DNA of 64,000 bases from the NCBI RefSeq assembly GCF_002251435.1, contig NZ_NPJI01000096.1, positions 20,664-84,663 of the forward strand, given 5' to 3'. This DNA is from Prevotella sp. P2-180 (GTDB lineage Bacteria > Bacteroidota > Bacteroidia > Bacteroidales > Bacteroidaceae). Every line of letters begins with the position of its first letter. The first letter of the stretch is position 1. Shown here piece by piece: positions 1 to 9,063 of the stretch. The position numbers were made by a program, and so were the translations under genes. Under the pieces are notes generated by a model. The model was not told the origin of the DNA. It did not search any database and was given only the letters and a program-made list of their open reading frames with translations.

Positions 1-311
1 AATGGGCAAACCATTATCCCAACGAGATGTCGGGAGGTCAAAAGCAACGAGTGGCCATTGCAAGGGCTCTGATAACAAAACCACAGATAATTCTTGCCGA
101 CGAACCTACCGGCGCCCTTGACTCTAAGACCAGCGTTGAGGTAATGGACCTGCTGAAAAATCTCAACCGCGACGAAGGCATTACCATTGTCGTAGTGACT
201 CACGAAGGCGGTGTGGCCAACGAGACAAACAAAATCGTCCACATCAAGGATGGTCTCATAGGTAACATCGAGGAAAACTTCGACCATCATGCGAATAGAG
301 GATTTAAGTAG
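1..311 (+). CDS. ABC transporter ATP-binding protein, MacB/LolD type (5' end outside window)
   Basis: This is the C-terminal part of an ABC ATPase; the reading frame is already open at the first base. The visible part holds the signature motif (EMSGGQKQR), the Walker B motif (ILADEPTGALDS) and the H-loop histidine (VVVTHE). The form 'DEPTGALDSKTS' is typical of the LolD/MacB subfamily, which drives FtsX-type permeases. Walker A must lie upstream of the window. Two FtsX-type permeases, an adaptor and an outer membrane channel follow on the same strand, so it most likely powers that export system at the inner membrane. The substrate cannot be told from sequence. Confidence 0.93.
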   Translation, partial: WANHYPNEMSGGQKQRVAIARALITKPQIILADEPTGALDSKTSVEVMDLLKNLNRDEGITIVVVTHEGGVANETNKIVHIKDGLIGNIEENFDHHANRGFK

Positions 312-343
312 GCAAGTCTACTCGTCAACAAAAAAACAACAAT

Positions 344-1603
344 ATGATTGAACTCTTTAAGGAAATATGGAGCACGGCCAAGAGAAACAAGCTCAGGACA
401 TCGCTCACCGGATTTGCAGTGGCATGGGGCATATTCATGATCATATTCCTGCTCGGAGCCGGCAATGGGCTCATCAATGCGCAGCTTGACCAACAGAGCA
501 GACACCTCGCCAACTCAATTAAGATTTTCGGAGGACAAACATCCAAACCATTCAAGGGTCTGGAAAAGGGCAGATTCATTACGCTGAAAGAAAGCGACGT
601 GGAAATAACAGACAAGACCTTCAGCGACAACACTTCAAACGTAGGGTCGGAAATTTCCGTAAACGGGATAAACATCTCACTCGGCGACAACTACATATCA
701 GCCCAGAGCCTCAACGGTGTCTACCCTTCTGACAAAGACATTAACAGAAGAGAGATGATTACCGGACGATTCATCAACGACATCGACATGAAAGACCGAC
801 GCAAAGTGATTGCCCTATGGCAGACACAGGCGAAAGAACTCGACAAAAACCCCGAAAGGCTTATTGGAAAGCATGTGAAAGTGGGAGAACTGGCATTTAT
901 GGTGGTGGGCATAGTGAAAGACGACAAGCAAGGTCAAAACAATACGGCCTTCATTCCATACACCACGTTGAAAACGGTATACTCAAAAGGCGACCAGGCT
1001 GGAAACATCCAGTTTGAAATAGAAAATCTCGTGACTGAAGAGCAGAATAAAGAGTTTGAAAAAAATTACCGAGCACACATCAACATCCAGCATAATGCCG
1101 CACCCGACGACGAGTCGGCCATGTATATATGGAACCGGTATACACAGAACATTCAGATGCAGACTGGTATAGGAATCATACGGACCGCGCTGTGGGTTAT
1201 TGGCCTCTTCACACTCCTAAGCGGAATAGTGGGAGTATCGAACATCATGCTTATCACGGTAAAGGAGCGCACAAAGGAATTCGGAGTAAGAAAGGCCATT
1301 GGCGCCAAACCATGGCAGATACTGAAACTGATAATTACCGAAAGTGTAATAACGACGGCTCTGTTTGGATATATAGGCATGTTGTGCGGCATAGGCGCCA
1401 ACGAATATATGAACGCCACAATTGGCCATGAGGTGGTAGACACAGGATTGTTCCAGGCTTCGATGTTCCTCGACCCCACAGTTGGTCTCGACGTTTGCAT
1501 ACAAGCCACTCTCGTAATTATCATAGCCGGCACCATAGCGGGACTCATACCAGCCATAAAGGCGGCAAGGGTAAGGCCGATAGAAGCGTTGAGAGCGGAG
1601 TAA
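344..1603 (+). CDS. ABC transporter permease, MacB/FtsX family (first of two)
   Basis: A 419-residue inner membrane permease. It has one N-terminal membrane segment (about residues 22-42), a large periplasmic domain of the MacB_PCD type, and a C-terminal FtsX domain with three membrane segments (about 285-310, 330-350 and 385-410). The conserved 'VKERTKEFGVRKAIGA' coupling-helix motif follows the second membrane segment. It begins 32 bp after the ATPase stop and is followed 24 bp later by a second, homologous permease. The two probably form a heterodimer on the ATPase. The family exports lipoproteins, peptides or antibiotics; no substrate can be named here. Confidence 0.92.
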   Translation: MIELFKEIWSTAKRNKLRTSLTGFAVAWGIFMIIFLLGAGNGLINAQLDQQSRHLANSIKIFGGQTSKPFKGLEKGRFITLKESDVEITDKTFSDNTSNVGSEISVNGINISLGDNYISAQSLNGVYPSDKDINRREMITGRFINDIDMKDRRKVIALWQTQAKELDKNPERLIGKHVKVGELAFMVVGIVKDDKQGQNNTAFIPYTTLKTVYSKGDQAGNIQFEIENLVTEEQNKEFEKNYRAHINIQHNAAPDDESAMYIWNRYTQNIQMQTGIGIIRTALWVIGLFTLLSGIVGVSNIMLITVKERTKEFGVRKAIGAKPWQILKLIITESVITTALFGYIGMLCGIGANEYMNATIGHEVVDTGLFQASMFLDPTVGLDVCIQATLVIIIAGTIAGLIPAIKAARVRPIEALRAE

Positions 1604-1627
1604 AAACTTTAAATATATAAAAATGGT

Positions 1628-2872
1628 ATGAAGTTTGACATAGATAATTATCGGGAGATTATCGACACCATAACCCGAAACAAGACGAGGTCGTTTCTCA
1701 CGGGATTCGGAGTGTTCTGGGGCGTGTTTATGCTCATATTCCTCATTGGAGGAGGAAAGGGCTTAAAGGAGATGCTACAGAAAAACTTTGCGGGGTTTGC
1801 CACTAACTCTGCTATGGTGTGGACACAGAACACAACAAAACCATACAAGGGATTTCGCAAAGGACGATACTTCTCCATGGTGGAAAAGGACATGGAAAGA
1901 CTTAGGCAACATGTGCCAGAACTGGATGTAATCACACCGGTGATGTTTGGAGGCACTAAGGATGCCGTGGTAGGCGACAAGTCGTTTACGGCAAATATCT
2001 CGGGAGTGAGTTTCGACTATCCCGAAATCAATCCGCCAATAATGTTCTACGGACGATTCCTCAACGAAATGGACATACGCGAAGGAAGAAAAGTGTGTGT
2101 CATAGGAAAGGAGGTTTACAAGAAACTCTTCCCTGGGGGCGGTGACCCTTGCGGAAAGTCCATAAGAATTGACGGTACATATTATAAGGTAGTGGGAGTA
2201 GACTACAAGGTGGACGGAATAAACATCAACGGGCGTCCCGACCAGCTTGTCACAATACCATACTCGCTGTTCAGAAAGATATACAACTCTGGCGACCAAA
2301 TACACAGCCTTGCTGTCACAGCCAAGCCAGGAGTGGTGATGAGTTCCATAACCGACCGCATGCGAACAGTGATAGCCAGGGCACATACCGTAGATCCTAC
2401 CGACGAGAAGGCCGTGACGCTTTTCAACACAGAGCTACTCTTCACCATGCTCGACAACCTGTTTAATGGAGTTAACTTCCTTATATGGCTCATTGGTATA
2501 GGAACTTTGCTTGCCGGTGCCATAGGAGTTTCAAATATCATGATGGTGACAGTGAAGGAGCGCACAACAGAGATAGGAATACGACGCGCCATCGGAGCTA
2601 CTCCAAGAATGATACTCTCGCAGATTTTGTCAGAAAGCATCCTTCTTACTGCCGTGGCGGGAATGAGCGGAATACTATTCGGAGTCAGTCTCCTACAGAT
2701 GCTTGAACTGGCCAACACCTCCGACGGCATCCTCACAGCCCACTTCCAGGTGGGATTCTGGACTGCCATAGGCGCAGCCCTTATCCTAAGTTTCCTTGGA
2801 GGACTCGCCGGACTCGCTCCTGCATGGAGGGCAATGAGTATTAAACCTGTGGATGCCATGAGAGACGAATAA
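1628..2872 (+). CDS. ABC transporter permease, MacB/FtsX family (second of two)
   Basis: A 414-residue protein with the same plan as the preceding gene: N-terminal membrane helix near residues 24-45, periplasmic MacB_PCD region and C-terminal FtsX domain with three helices. The coupling motif 'VKERTTEIGIRRAIGA' is close to but distinct from that of its neighbour. Tandem diverged permeases of this kind suggest a heterodimeric transporter. It is followed by a short A-rich gap with three tandem copies of 'attgaaaa' and then the membrane fusion protein gene. Assignment to the export system rests on family and operon context. Confidence 0.92.
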   Translation: MKFDIDNYREIIDTITRNKTRSFLTGFGVFWGVFMLIFLIGGGKGLKEMLQKNFAGFATNSAMVWTQNTTKPYKGFRKGRYFSMVEKDMERLRQHVPELDVITPVMFGGTKDAVVGDKSFTANISGVSFDYPEINPPIMFYGRFLNEMDIREGRKVCVIGKEVYKKLFPGGGDPCGKSIRIDGTYYKVVGVDYKVDGININGRPDQLVTIPYSLFRKIYNSGDQIHSLAVTAKPGVVMSSITDRMRTVIARAHTVDPTDEKAVTLFNTELLFTMLDNLFNGVNFLIWLIGIGTLLAGAIGVSNIMMVTVKERTTEIGIRRAIGATPRMILSQILSESILLTAVAGMSGILFGVSLLQMLELANTSDGILTAHFQVGFWTAIGAALILSFLGGLAGLAPAWRAMSIKPVDAMRDE

Positions 2873-2911
2873 ATTGAAAATTGAAAATTGAAAACAAAAA
2901 AAATACAAGAT

Positions 2912-4021
2912 ATGAAAAAGTACAGCAAACTGATTATCGCGGTTTTCATCGCAATAGTCTTCATCGGAACATTCGTGTTTCTCTACAAAAAATCACAACC
3001 ACAACCTGTAGTCTACAATGAATTTACACCATCTGTCACCGACATCAACAAGACAACGGTGATAACAGGAAAGATTGAGCCACGAGACGAGGTGAGCGTG
3101 AAACCACAGATTAGCGGCATCATCACCCACCTTTATAAAGAAGCGGGCGACAAGGTGCAAGAAGGTGAAGTGATTGCCAAGGTAAAAGTGATTCCCGACA
3201 TGGGACAACTTTCTTCAGCTGAAGCCCGCGTCAGACTGGCAGGCATCAACCTCAAACAGGCAAAAGTGGACTTCAAACGTGAAAAGGCACTTTATGACCA
3301 GAAACTCGTGTCGGACGAAGAGTTTGACAAAATAAAGCAGACACTTAAACAGGCCGAAGAAGAAGTGGCAGCTGCAAACGATGCACTGGAGGTAGTACGC
3401 GACGGTGTGTCGAAAAGCAATGCCAATGCAAGCTCAACACTCATCAGATCAACCATCTCAGGCATCATTCTCGACATTCCAGTGAAGGTGGGAAACACCG
3501 TGGTGCTAAGCAACACATTCAACGACGGAACAACAATAGCCACCGTGGCTGACATGAACGACCTCATCTTCCGCGGAAACATCGACGAGACAGAAGTTGG
3601 ACGACTCGTACAAGGCATGCCCATGAAGATAACCATCGGTGCACTACAAGACCTGAAATTCGAGGCCACCCTCGAGTATATCTCGCCGAAGGCTGTGGAA
3701 AACAACGGAGCCAACCAGTTTGAGGTAAAGGCTGCGGTGAAAAGCGTCGACGGAGGCAAGATTCGTTCTGGATACAGTGCCAATGCCGAGATAGTACTCG
3801 ACAAAGCCACTAAGGTAACAGCCATTCCCGAGAGCGCCATCGAGTTCAGCAACGACTCCACCTTCGTCTATCTTGTAAAGGGAACGGCAGAAAACAAGAC
3901 CTACCAGCGAGTACCTGTCACTACAGGCATCAGCGACGGTGTTAACATTGAGATAAAGAAAGGCGTAACCGTAAAGGACAAGGTGCGCGGACCACAAAAG
4001 GTGGCCGACAATAACAAGTAA
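2912..4021 (+). CDS. Efflux RND/MacA-type periplasmic adaptor subunit (HlyD family)
   Basis: A membrane fusion protein of about 369 residues. It starts with a membrane anchor (residues 5-25, rich in I, V and F). A lipoyl/barrel-sandwich half ('GIITHLYKEAGDKVQEGEVIAKV') follows, then a helical hairpin around residues 95-155, and C-terminal beta-barrel and membrane-proximal domains. An upstream TTG at 2888 is in frame, but the ATG at 2912 gives a normal lysine-start anchor and is preferred. Adaptors of this family link inner membrane ABC permeases to a TolC channel, and both partners flank this gene. Confidence 0.9.
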   Translation: MKKYSKLIIAVFIAIVFIGTFVFLYKKSQPQPVVYNEFTPSVTDINKTTVITGKIEPRDEVSVKPQISGIITHLYKEAGDKVQEGEVIAKVKVIPDMGQLSSAEARVRLAGINLKQAKVDFKREKALYDQKLVSDEEFDKIKQTLKQAEEEVAAANDALEVVRDGVSKSNANASSTLIRSTISGIILDIPVKVGNTVVLSNTFNDGTTIATVADMNDLIFRGNIDETEVGRLVQGMPMKITIGALQDLKFEATLEYISPKAVENNGANQFEVKAAVKSVDGGKIRSGYSANAEIVLDKATKVTAIPESAIEFSNDSTFVYLVKGTAENKTYQRVPVTTGISDGVNIEIKKGVTVKDKVRGPQKVADNNK

Positions 4022-4033
4022 AGGATAAAAAAG

Positions 4034-5371
4034 ATGAAAGCAATAACCATATTTTCAGCATTTCTGCTCACAGCGGCTCCCGTCTTCGCACAAACGAAGA
4101 CGTGGACACTGCGTGAGTGTATCGACTACGCCATCGACCACAACATCCAGGTCAAGCAGCAGAAGAACACTACAAGACAACAGCAGATACAACTCGACGA
4201 CAACCGCGGCAACCACCTTCCCACAGTTGACGCATCTATAGGCCAGGACTTCTCCTTCGGACGTGGCCTCACTGCACAGAACACTTACGAAAACTCCAAT
4301 ACAAGCAACACATCGTTCAAACTCGGCGCCTCGGTTCCCATCTTTATGGGCAACAAGATTGTCAACGCTGTAAAACTATCCCAGCTGAACCTCGACGCAT
4401 CGCTTGCCGATCTCGAGAAGGCAAAGGACGACATACGCACACAAGTGGCCAAGGCATACGTCCAGATACTCTACGACATGGAAGTGAGCGATGTAGCACA
4501 AAGACAGATAGCCATCGACTCAGCACAAGTATACAGACTCCAGAGAATGCTTGACGCGGGAAAGGCAAGCCCCGCAGAGGTATCAAGACAAAAGGCCACC
4601 CTCGCACAGAGCAAGCTGACAGCCACCAACGCCCAGAACAACTGCCGCCTGTCGCTGCTCACGCTGAGCCAACTGCTTGAACTACCCACGCCTGAAGGCT
4701 TCGCCATCGAACGTCCCGACATTTCATCCATAGCTGTTGCTGCCAATGACGCAAGCTGCACTCTGCCCTCCCCCGACCTCATCTACTCTGAAGCTATAGG
4801 CATCAAGCCACAGGTGAAGGCAGAGCAGCTGCGCCTTTCAGGCACTGAATATAACATCAAGATAGCACGTGCCGACTACTTACCCTCACTATCGTTCTCG
4901 GCAGGCCTTGGCACCAACTATTACACTACCTCCGGATTCACTGCCGACTCATTCGGCAAACAGCTGAAAAACAATTTCAGCCAGTATCTCGGTCTCAACC
5001 TTTCCATACCCATCTTCAACCATTTTTCCACACGCAACAAGATTCGCACCGCAAAGATAGACCGCGAGAACCAAATGCTAAGACTGGAGAATACGAAGAA
5101 AGACTTGTACAAGGAGATACAACAAGTGTACTACAACGCGGTAGCTTCACTCTGCAAGTACACCAGCAGCCTTGAAGCCAAGAAAAGCAACGACGACGCC
5201 TTTGAACTCACAAAGGCAAAATATGAAAACGGCAAAGCCACACTCACGGAGTTTAACGAGCAGAAAAACAATCTGCTAAAGGCAGAGAGCGACTTAGTGC
5301 AGGCAAAGTACGAATACCTCTACCAAACCTCACTGCTCGACTTCTATCGTGGACGTCAACTTACATTTTAA
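4034..5371 (+). CDS. TolC family outer membrane efflux protein
   Basis: A 445-residue protein beginning with a clear signal peptide that ends near residue 20 (AAPVFAQ). Two OEP repeats follow, starting with 'TLRECIDYAIDHNIQVKQ', the family's usual opening, and containing long helical stretches. The C-terminal part 'KYENGKATLTEFNEQKNNLLKAE' matches the TolC helix after the second barrel segment. It begins 12 bp after the adaptor gene and is the last gene before a strong hairpin. It should form the outer membrane channel of the tripartite export pump encoded from the start of the window. Confidence 0.92.
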   Translation: MKAITIFSAFLLTAAPVFAQTKTWTLRECIDYAIDHNIQVKQQKNTTRQQQIQLDDNRGNHLPTVDASIGQDFSFGRGLTAQNTYENSNTSNTSFKLGASVPIFMGNKIVNAVKLSQLNLDASLADLEKAKDDIRTQVAKAYVQILYDMEVSDVAQRQIAIDSAQVYRLQRMLDAGKASPAEVSRQKATLAQSKLTATNAQNNCRLSLLTLSQLLELPTPEGFAIERPDISSIAVAANDASCTLPSPDLIYSEAIGIKPQVKAEQLRLSGTEYNIKIARADYLPSLSFSAGLGTNYYTTSGFTADSFGKQLKNNFSQYLGLNLSIPIFNHFSTRNKIRTAKIDRENQMLRLENTKKDLYKEIQQVYYNAVASLCKYTSSLEAKKSNDDAFELTKAKYENGKATLTEFNEQKNNLLKAESDLVQAKYEYLYQTSLLDFYRGRQLTF

Positions 5372-5392
5372 ATCTCTCTCTTATATAACTGA

Positions 5393-5430
5393 AGAGGGCG
5401 GAAAGCTGTGAAGCTAACCGCCCTCTGTTT
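5393..5430. terminator. Bidirectional terminator between the efflux operon and the ferredoxin gene
   Basis: A 9-bp perfect inverted repeat (agagggcgg at 5393-5401 and ccgccctct at 5418-5426) is followed by a short T-rich run. It lies between two convergent genes and could end transcripts from both sides. Confidence 0.75.
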
Positions 5431-5452
5431 CTTAATCAGAAGTACCTGTCAA

Positions 5453-5620
5453 TTAGGGAAGGCTGATTGCCTCAGAAGGACATACATCAGCGCAAGTGCC
5501 GCACTCTGTGCAGACATCAGGATTGATTGAATACTTCTCGCCCTCAGAGATTGCTCCTGCTGGGCACTCATCGATACATGTACCGCATGCGATACAGTCA
5601 TCACCAATTACATAAGCCAT
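5453..5620 (-). CDS. 2[4Fe-4S] ferredoxin
   Basis: A 55-residue protein of the clostridial ferredoxin type. It contains two cluster motifs, CIACGTCIDECP and CTECGTCADVCP, each with the CxxCxxCxxxCP spacing that binds a [4Fe-4S] cluster. The total length and two-fold symmetry match the family. It is a soluble low-potential electron carrier, likely serving pyruvate:ferredoxin oxidoreductase or related anaerobic enzymes; the partner is inferred. The gene is monocistronic, ends at the shared terminator and is convergent with the efflux operon. Confidence 0.95.
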   Translation of the reverse strand: MAYVIGDDCIACGTCIDECPAGAISEGEKYSINPDVCTECGTCADVCPSEAISLP

Positions 5621-5779
5621 AATAATATTCTTTTAAAAATTAATACCAAAAAATTATGATGCAAAAGTACGCATAATTTTTGAAATATACCACATTTTAA
5701 GTAGATAATTTTTATATTTATACAAATTCAAAATAATCTACAACACAATAAAATGTGTCATCCTTTCGTTTTAATTAGT

Positions 5780-6526
5780 ATGAAAAGAATTGCAACTATC
5801 ATATTCATAGCTTGTTTGACGGCTATTTCAGCTATCGCACAAGACAGGCAGGTGGAAAACAAGCCATACATCGACTTGCGTCCGCTGCATTTCGGCATTC
5901 ACGTCGGATTTCACACACAGGATATTGAATTCAATAATGTAGGACCTCAAACAGTGACGCTGCCCGACGGTTCTACAGCCACCCAGACCATTGTGTGCGA
6001 TGCCGACAAGTGGAATCCTGGACTTAGTGTGGGAGTATTGGCCGACATGCGCATTTCTGACTATCTCTCATTCCGTTTTGCCCCAACAATGCATTTCGGA
6101 GCAAAACACCTCGTGTTCAGAAACCTTTCTGCCACCGACGAGGAGGGACGTCCAATGGAAACCACACAAGACATGAAAAACACATACGTATCGCTACCTC
6201 TCGACCTGAAGTTCAGTTCCAAGAGATATGGCAACTACAGACCTTATCTTGTAGCGGGACTTAATCCCATGCTCAATCTCACTGCAAAGAGCGAGGACAT
6301 AGTACAATTGAAACGCTACGACACTTTTGTGGAAATAGGATTCGGATGCGACCTTTATCTTCCATTCTTCAAACTCATTCCCGAACTGAAGTTCTGCTAC
6401 AGCCTCTCCAACAGCCTCAATAAAAATCATGCCGACCAGCTGAAAGACGAGACACTAAAGGCTTACGCCAACTCGGTGTCAGCCGGTCACAGCAAAATGA
6501 TCATACTCACATTTTATTTCGAGTAA
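5780..6526 (+). CDS. porT: PorT/SprT family outer membrane protein (type IX secretion)
   Basis: A 248-residue outer membrane beta-barrel. Starting at the ATG at 5780 gives a standard signal peptide (MKRIATIIFIACLTAISAIAQ); an in-frame ATG at 5753 would add nine residues that do not look like a signal sequence. The rest is made of alternating strands. Phrases such as 'YRPYLVAGLNPMLNLT' and 'FFKLIPELKFCYSLSN' match what is known of PorT/SprT, an accessory outer membrane protein needed for type IX secretion. PorW, PorX and a sorting-domain cargo elsewhere in the window agree. The family call is by recognition without alignment, so another PorT-like barrel remains possible. Confidence 0.72.
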   Translation: MKRIATIIFIACLTAISAIAQDRQVENKPYIDLRPLHFGIHVGFHTQDIEFNNVGPQTVTLPDGSTATQTIVCDADKWNPGLSVGVLADMRISDYLSFRFAPTMHFGAKHLVFRNLSATDEEGRPMETTQDMKNTYVSLPLDLKFSSKRYGNYRPYLVAGLNPMLNLTAKSEDIVQLKRYDTFVEIGFGCDLYLPFFKLIPELKFCYSLSNSLNKNHADQLKDETLKAYANSVSAGHSKMIILTFYFE

Positions 6527-6546
6527 GAAATGATGAGTGAGATGAA

Positions 6547-7386
6547 TTATTCCAATTTCAACGTTATTTTTCCGACAAAAGCACCGTGTTTGCCATTCTG
6601 GTCTACCGGTATGGACTTGCCTTCGGCATTATCCACCCACTCCATTTCCTTCATATAAGTATGGGAATGACCACCGAGTACAATGTCAATACCAGTAGTG
6701 GAAGATATGAGTACTTGGTCGTCGATATATTCCGGTGCAAGTTTCCATCCAAGATGTGAGAGACATACAACTATATCACATCGCTCTTTATCTCTCAGCA
6801 CGCTTACCATCTCCTTAGTAGCCTGAATAGGATCGATATATTTCACGCCGGCAATATTTTCCTTCATCACCAGTCCTTCAATTTTTGGTGTGAGCCCAAA
6901 TACACCTATTCGTACACCATCGCGCACCACTACACAATATTTTTTTATCACATCCTGACAAGGAGTGCCTGTAAAGTCGCAATTGGAGCATACTATAGGA
7001 AACTTTGCCTGGCGGGCAAGCCTTGCGAGATTGTCGAGTCCGAAATCAAATTCATGGTTGCCTATGGTTGCCGCATCGTAGCCCATGATGTTCATGAGTC
7101 CCACCTCCACATCTCCCTTATACATAGTATAAAAGGTGGAACCTTGCGAGAAGTCACCGCTGTCGAAGAGCAGAATGTCAGGATTTTGCTCGCGCAACTG
7201 CTTTACCATCGTTGCCCTACGCACACACCCTGCCTTTCCTGCAGCCTCTTTCACCTTTGAAAATTTGCTCACAGGTTCAATGGTACTGTGAGTGTCGTTA
7301 GTATGTAAGATCACAATCTGTTTCTGAGCCTTGGCAACTACCGAAACAGCCAAGACAAAAATTAAAAATATGCTAATCCTTTTCAT
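6547..7386 (-). CDS. Bifunctional UDP-sugar hydrolase/5'-nucleotidase-like metallophosphatase domain
   Basis: A 279-residue secreted protein with signal peptide (ending AKAQ near residue 20) and a calcineurin-like metallophosphatase fold. Metal-binding motifs are visible in order: LHTNDTHS, FDSGDFSQG, GNHEFDFG, CLSHLGW and GGHSHT. It corresponds only to the N-terminal catalytic half of UshA-type 5'-nucleotidases. The substrate-binding C-terminal half is the separate gene just upstream (7396-8169), 9 bp away in the same operon. The two proteins probably act together in the periplasm on nucleotides or UDP-sugars. Splitting of this enzyme is known in Bacteroidota. Confidence 0.9.
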   Translation of the reverse strand: MKRISIFLIFVLAVSVVAKAQKQIVILHTNDTHSTIEPVSKFSKVKEAAGKAGCVRRATMVKQLREQNPDILLFDSGDFSQGSTFYTMYKGDVEVGLMNIMGYDAATIGNHEFDFGLDNLARLARQAKFPIVCSNCDFTGTPCQDVIKKYCVVVRDGVRIGVFGLTPKIEGLVMKENIAGVKYIDPIQATKEMVSVLRDKERCDIVVCLSHLGWKLAPEYIDDQVLISSTTGIDIVLGGHSHTYMKEMEWVDNAEGKSIPVDQNGKHGAFVGKITLKLE

Positions 7387-7395
7387 TCTTCATTT

Positions 7396-8169
7396 TTATT
7401 TTTCACCCTTCACTACCACCCTTCCTTCAATCTTTGCATCCACCACAATACCATTTTTTTCCATCGTGCGGAAGTAGTTGCTGATAATGTGGCGCATATC
7501 GTTAGACTCGTCAGAGGGGGAATTGATATCAAAATGTTTTGCAAATGCCGACATTCGGTCGTTACCTTCAGACAGATAGTCGATGGTGGCTATGCGGTAA
7601 GACTTGTCGTCGTCAATGTCTTTTCCGTCGATAGTGGCACTGAGCAATTTTCTGTCGGCAGAAATACACATTCTCACAGAGTGGCTCACACCTTCACCTC
7701 CAACGGCCGCAATTTCCCTGAAGAGTTGTTTCACGTCAGTTCCCTTTAACGAGAGGAAGCAAATCTTGTTTTCAAACGGAGCCACTTCCAGCACATCGCC
7801 GAAGGTCACCTCACCCATTGGCAGTGAAGCCCTTATACCTCCCATGTTATACACGCCAAAGTCGGCAGTTTCTCCATAAGCGGAGGCAGACCATACGAGA
7901 ATGTCTGACAGAAGGTTAGACAGCAAGCTTTCAGGCCGGTCGCTGCTCATGGTGCGGGCAAGATGTCCCACGACCGGACGCATGATACTGTCGACACTTG
8001 CCTTATAAGGCGAGAGAAAATCCACAGCCTCCCTGTCAGGATTGCTGTCGAATGTAGAGTCAACCACCACAACAGAGCGTTCAACACTAATGATATTCCG
8101 TTGTCCGGTGCAAGAGACCGAAAGGCATAAAAAAGCCACAACGGCAAAAAAAACTTTGATTACCCTCAT
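7396..8169 (-). CDS. 5'-nucleotidase C-terminal domain lipoprotein
   Basis: A 257-residue protein carrying the 5_nucleotid_C domain. The hallmark phrases are 'NMGGIRASLPMGEVTFGDVLEVAPFENK' in two parts and 'YRIATIDYLSEGNDRM', which in UshA form the nucleoside-binding site. The chosen start (8169) gives a hydrophobic leader ending in a lipobox-like LSVSC, so the protein is likely a lipoprotein; an in-frame start at 8271 adds an implausible extension. It is transcribed first, followed by the catalytic half, so the gene order is the reverse of the domain order in fused 5'-nucleotidases. Confidence 0.88.
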   Translation of the reverse strand: MRVIKVFFAVVAFLCLSVSCTGQRNIISVERSVVVVDSTFDSNPDREAVDFLSPYKASVDSIMRPVVGHLARTMSSDRPESLLSNLLSDILVWSASAYGETADFGVYNMGGIRASLPMGEVTFGDVLEVAPFENKICFLSLKGTDVKQLFREIAAVGGEGVSHSVRMCISADRKLLSATIDGKDIDDDKSYRIATIDYLSEGNDRMSAFAKHFDINSPSDESNDMRHIISNYFRTMEKNGIVVDAKIEGRVVVKGEK

Positions 8170-8260
8170 GATTTCACGAAATTTGAGTGCAAAAATAGCA
8201 AAAAAACTCGCAACAAACAAAAAAAATAAGATAAAAGTGCTGAAATTCAAGAAAATGTAG

Positions 8261-8268
8261 TACCTTTG
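8261..8268 (+). promoter_or_regulatory. Putative -7 element (TACCTTTG) of the rplS promoter
   Basis: The octamer fits the Bacteroidota -7 consensus TAnnTTTG and lies about 94 bp before the rplS start codon. No good TTTG is seen at the expected -33 position. Confidence 0.6.
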
Positions 8269-8269
8269 C

Positions 8270-8361
8270 AACCGCTTTCCGGCGTAATCGCTGGCAGGAA
8301 GTAACGAGTTGCCTGTTATGTTGCGTTGGAACGATAAACAAATTTAATTTTATACAAACAA
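8270..8361 (+). other. 5' leader of rplS, possible ribosomal protein leader
   Basis: About 90 bases of GC-mixed sequence lie between the -7 element and the L19 start. They contain a short imperfect hairpin (cagg near 8300 with cctg near 8320). Structured L19 leaders are known in other bacteria. I can only see that the leader is long and may fold; autoregulation is inference. Confidence 0.3.
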
Positions 8362-8724
8362 ATGGATTTAATTAAAGTTGCTGAGGAAGCATTTGCAACC
8401 GGCAAGAAGTTCCCAGAGTTCAAGTCTGGTGACACTGTAACAGTCGCTTACAAAATTATCGAGGGTTCAAAAGAGCGTATCCAGCTCTACCGTGGTGTAG
8501 TAATCAAAATCGCCGGTCATGGCGACAAGAAGCGTTTCACCGTTCGCAAGATGTCAGGAACTGTAGGTGTAGAGCGTATCTTCCCTATTGAGTCTCCAAA
8601 CATCGACAGCATCGAAGTGAACAAGATTGGTAAGGTACGTCGTTCCAAGCTCTACTACCTTCGCAATCTCACCGGTAAGAAGGCCCGCATCAAGGAGAAG
8701 CGCGTCAGCACTGCAAAGGCTTAA
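8362..8724 (+). CDS. rplS: Large ribosomal subunit protein bL19
   Basis: A 120-residue protein that matches bL19 along its whole length. Characteristic segments are '[22 protein letters not shown]', the 'YRGVVIK' strand, '[17 protein letters not shown]' and '[19 protein letters not shown]' (each quoted in part). bL19 sits at the 30S-50S interface. The gene stands alone, has its own promoter and is followed by a strong hairpin. Length and motifs are normal for the family. Confidence 0.98.
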   Translation: MDLIKVAEEAFATGKKFPEFKSGDTVTVAYKIIEGSKERIQLYRGVVIKIAGHGDKKRFTVRKMSGTVGVERIFPIESPNIDSIEVNKIGKVRRSKLYYLRNLTGKKARIKEKRVSTAKA

Positions 8725-8747
8725 TCGATTATTATGTCTAAAAGCAA

Positions 8748-8786
8748 TAAAAGAGAGGCGACACCGAAAGGTGTTTGCCTCTTTTT
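8748..8786. terminator. Terminator after rplS, probably bidirectional
   Basis: The stem gaggcgacacc / ggtgtttgcctc closes on a GAAA loop and is followed by a T6 run on the + strand. On the - strand the same stem is followed by a T-rich stretch, so it may also end the convergent small gene at 8786-9025. Confidence 0.85.
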
Positions 8787-9025
8787 TATGTATCGCTGCC
8801 AATGACCTTGTTGTCTGTGTCGCCATGGACAGCTTCCTTGAAAGAGTCCCAATCCTGGAATCCCACAAATAGCGAGAGGCGGTCGAGCACGTCTTTGCTT
8901 GGTTTTTCCTTGCCTTGCAGAAATCCCAATACTTTTTTCAGTGCAATGGGTTTCAGTGGCTTCCAGTTTCTTTCTTTCTCAATAGCTTCTTTAAGCTTTT
9001 TGAGTTCAAACAGTTTCTTTTCCAT
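8786..9025 (-). CDS. Small protein of unknown function with an HTH-like region
   Basis: A 79-residue protein starting MEKKLFELKKLKEAIE, from the ATG at 9025. An in-frame ATG at 9103 would add 26 residues translated from a predicted leader hairpin. I do not recognise a named family. The pattern 'KPIALKKVLGFL..K.PSKDVLDRLSLFVGFQDWDSF' resembles the short helical domain common at the N-terminus of Bacteroidota proteins, where a lone helix-turn-helix is followed by a 'LDxLxxxxGFxxWxxF' motif. That would suggest nucleic acid binding, but this is inference. Promoter and leader structure upstream support a real gene. Confidence 0.6.
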   Translation of the reverse strand: MEKKLFELKKLKEAIEKERNWKPLKPIALKKVLGFLQGKEKPSKDVLDRLSLFVGFQDWDSFKEAVHGDTDNKVIGSDT

Positions 9026-9063
9026 AACATATAACAATATTTTATCTTTCAAACATTCTTGCC

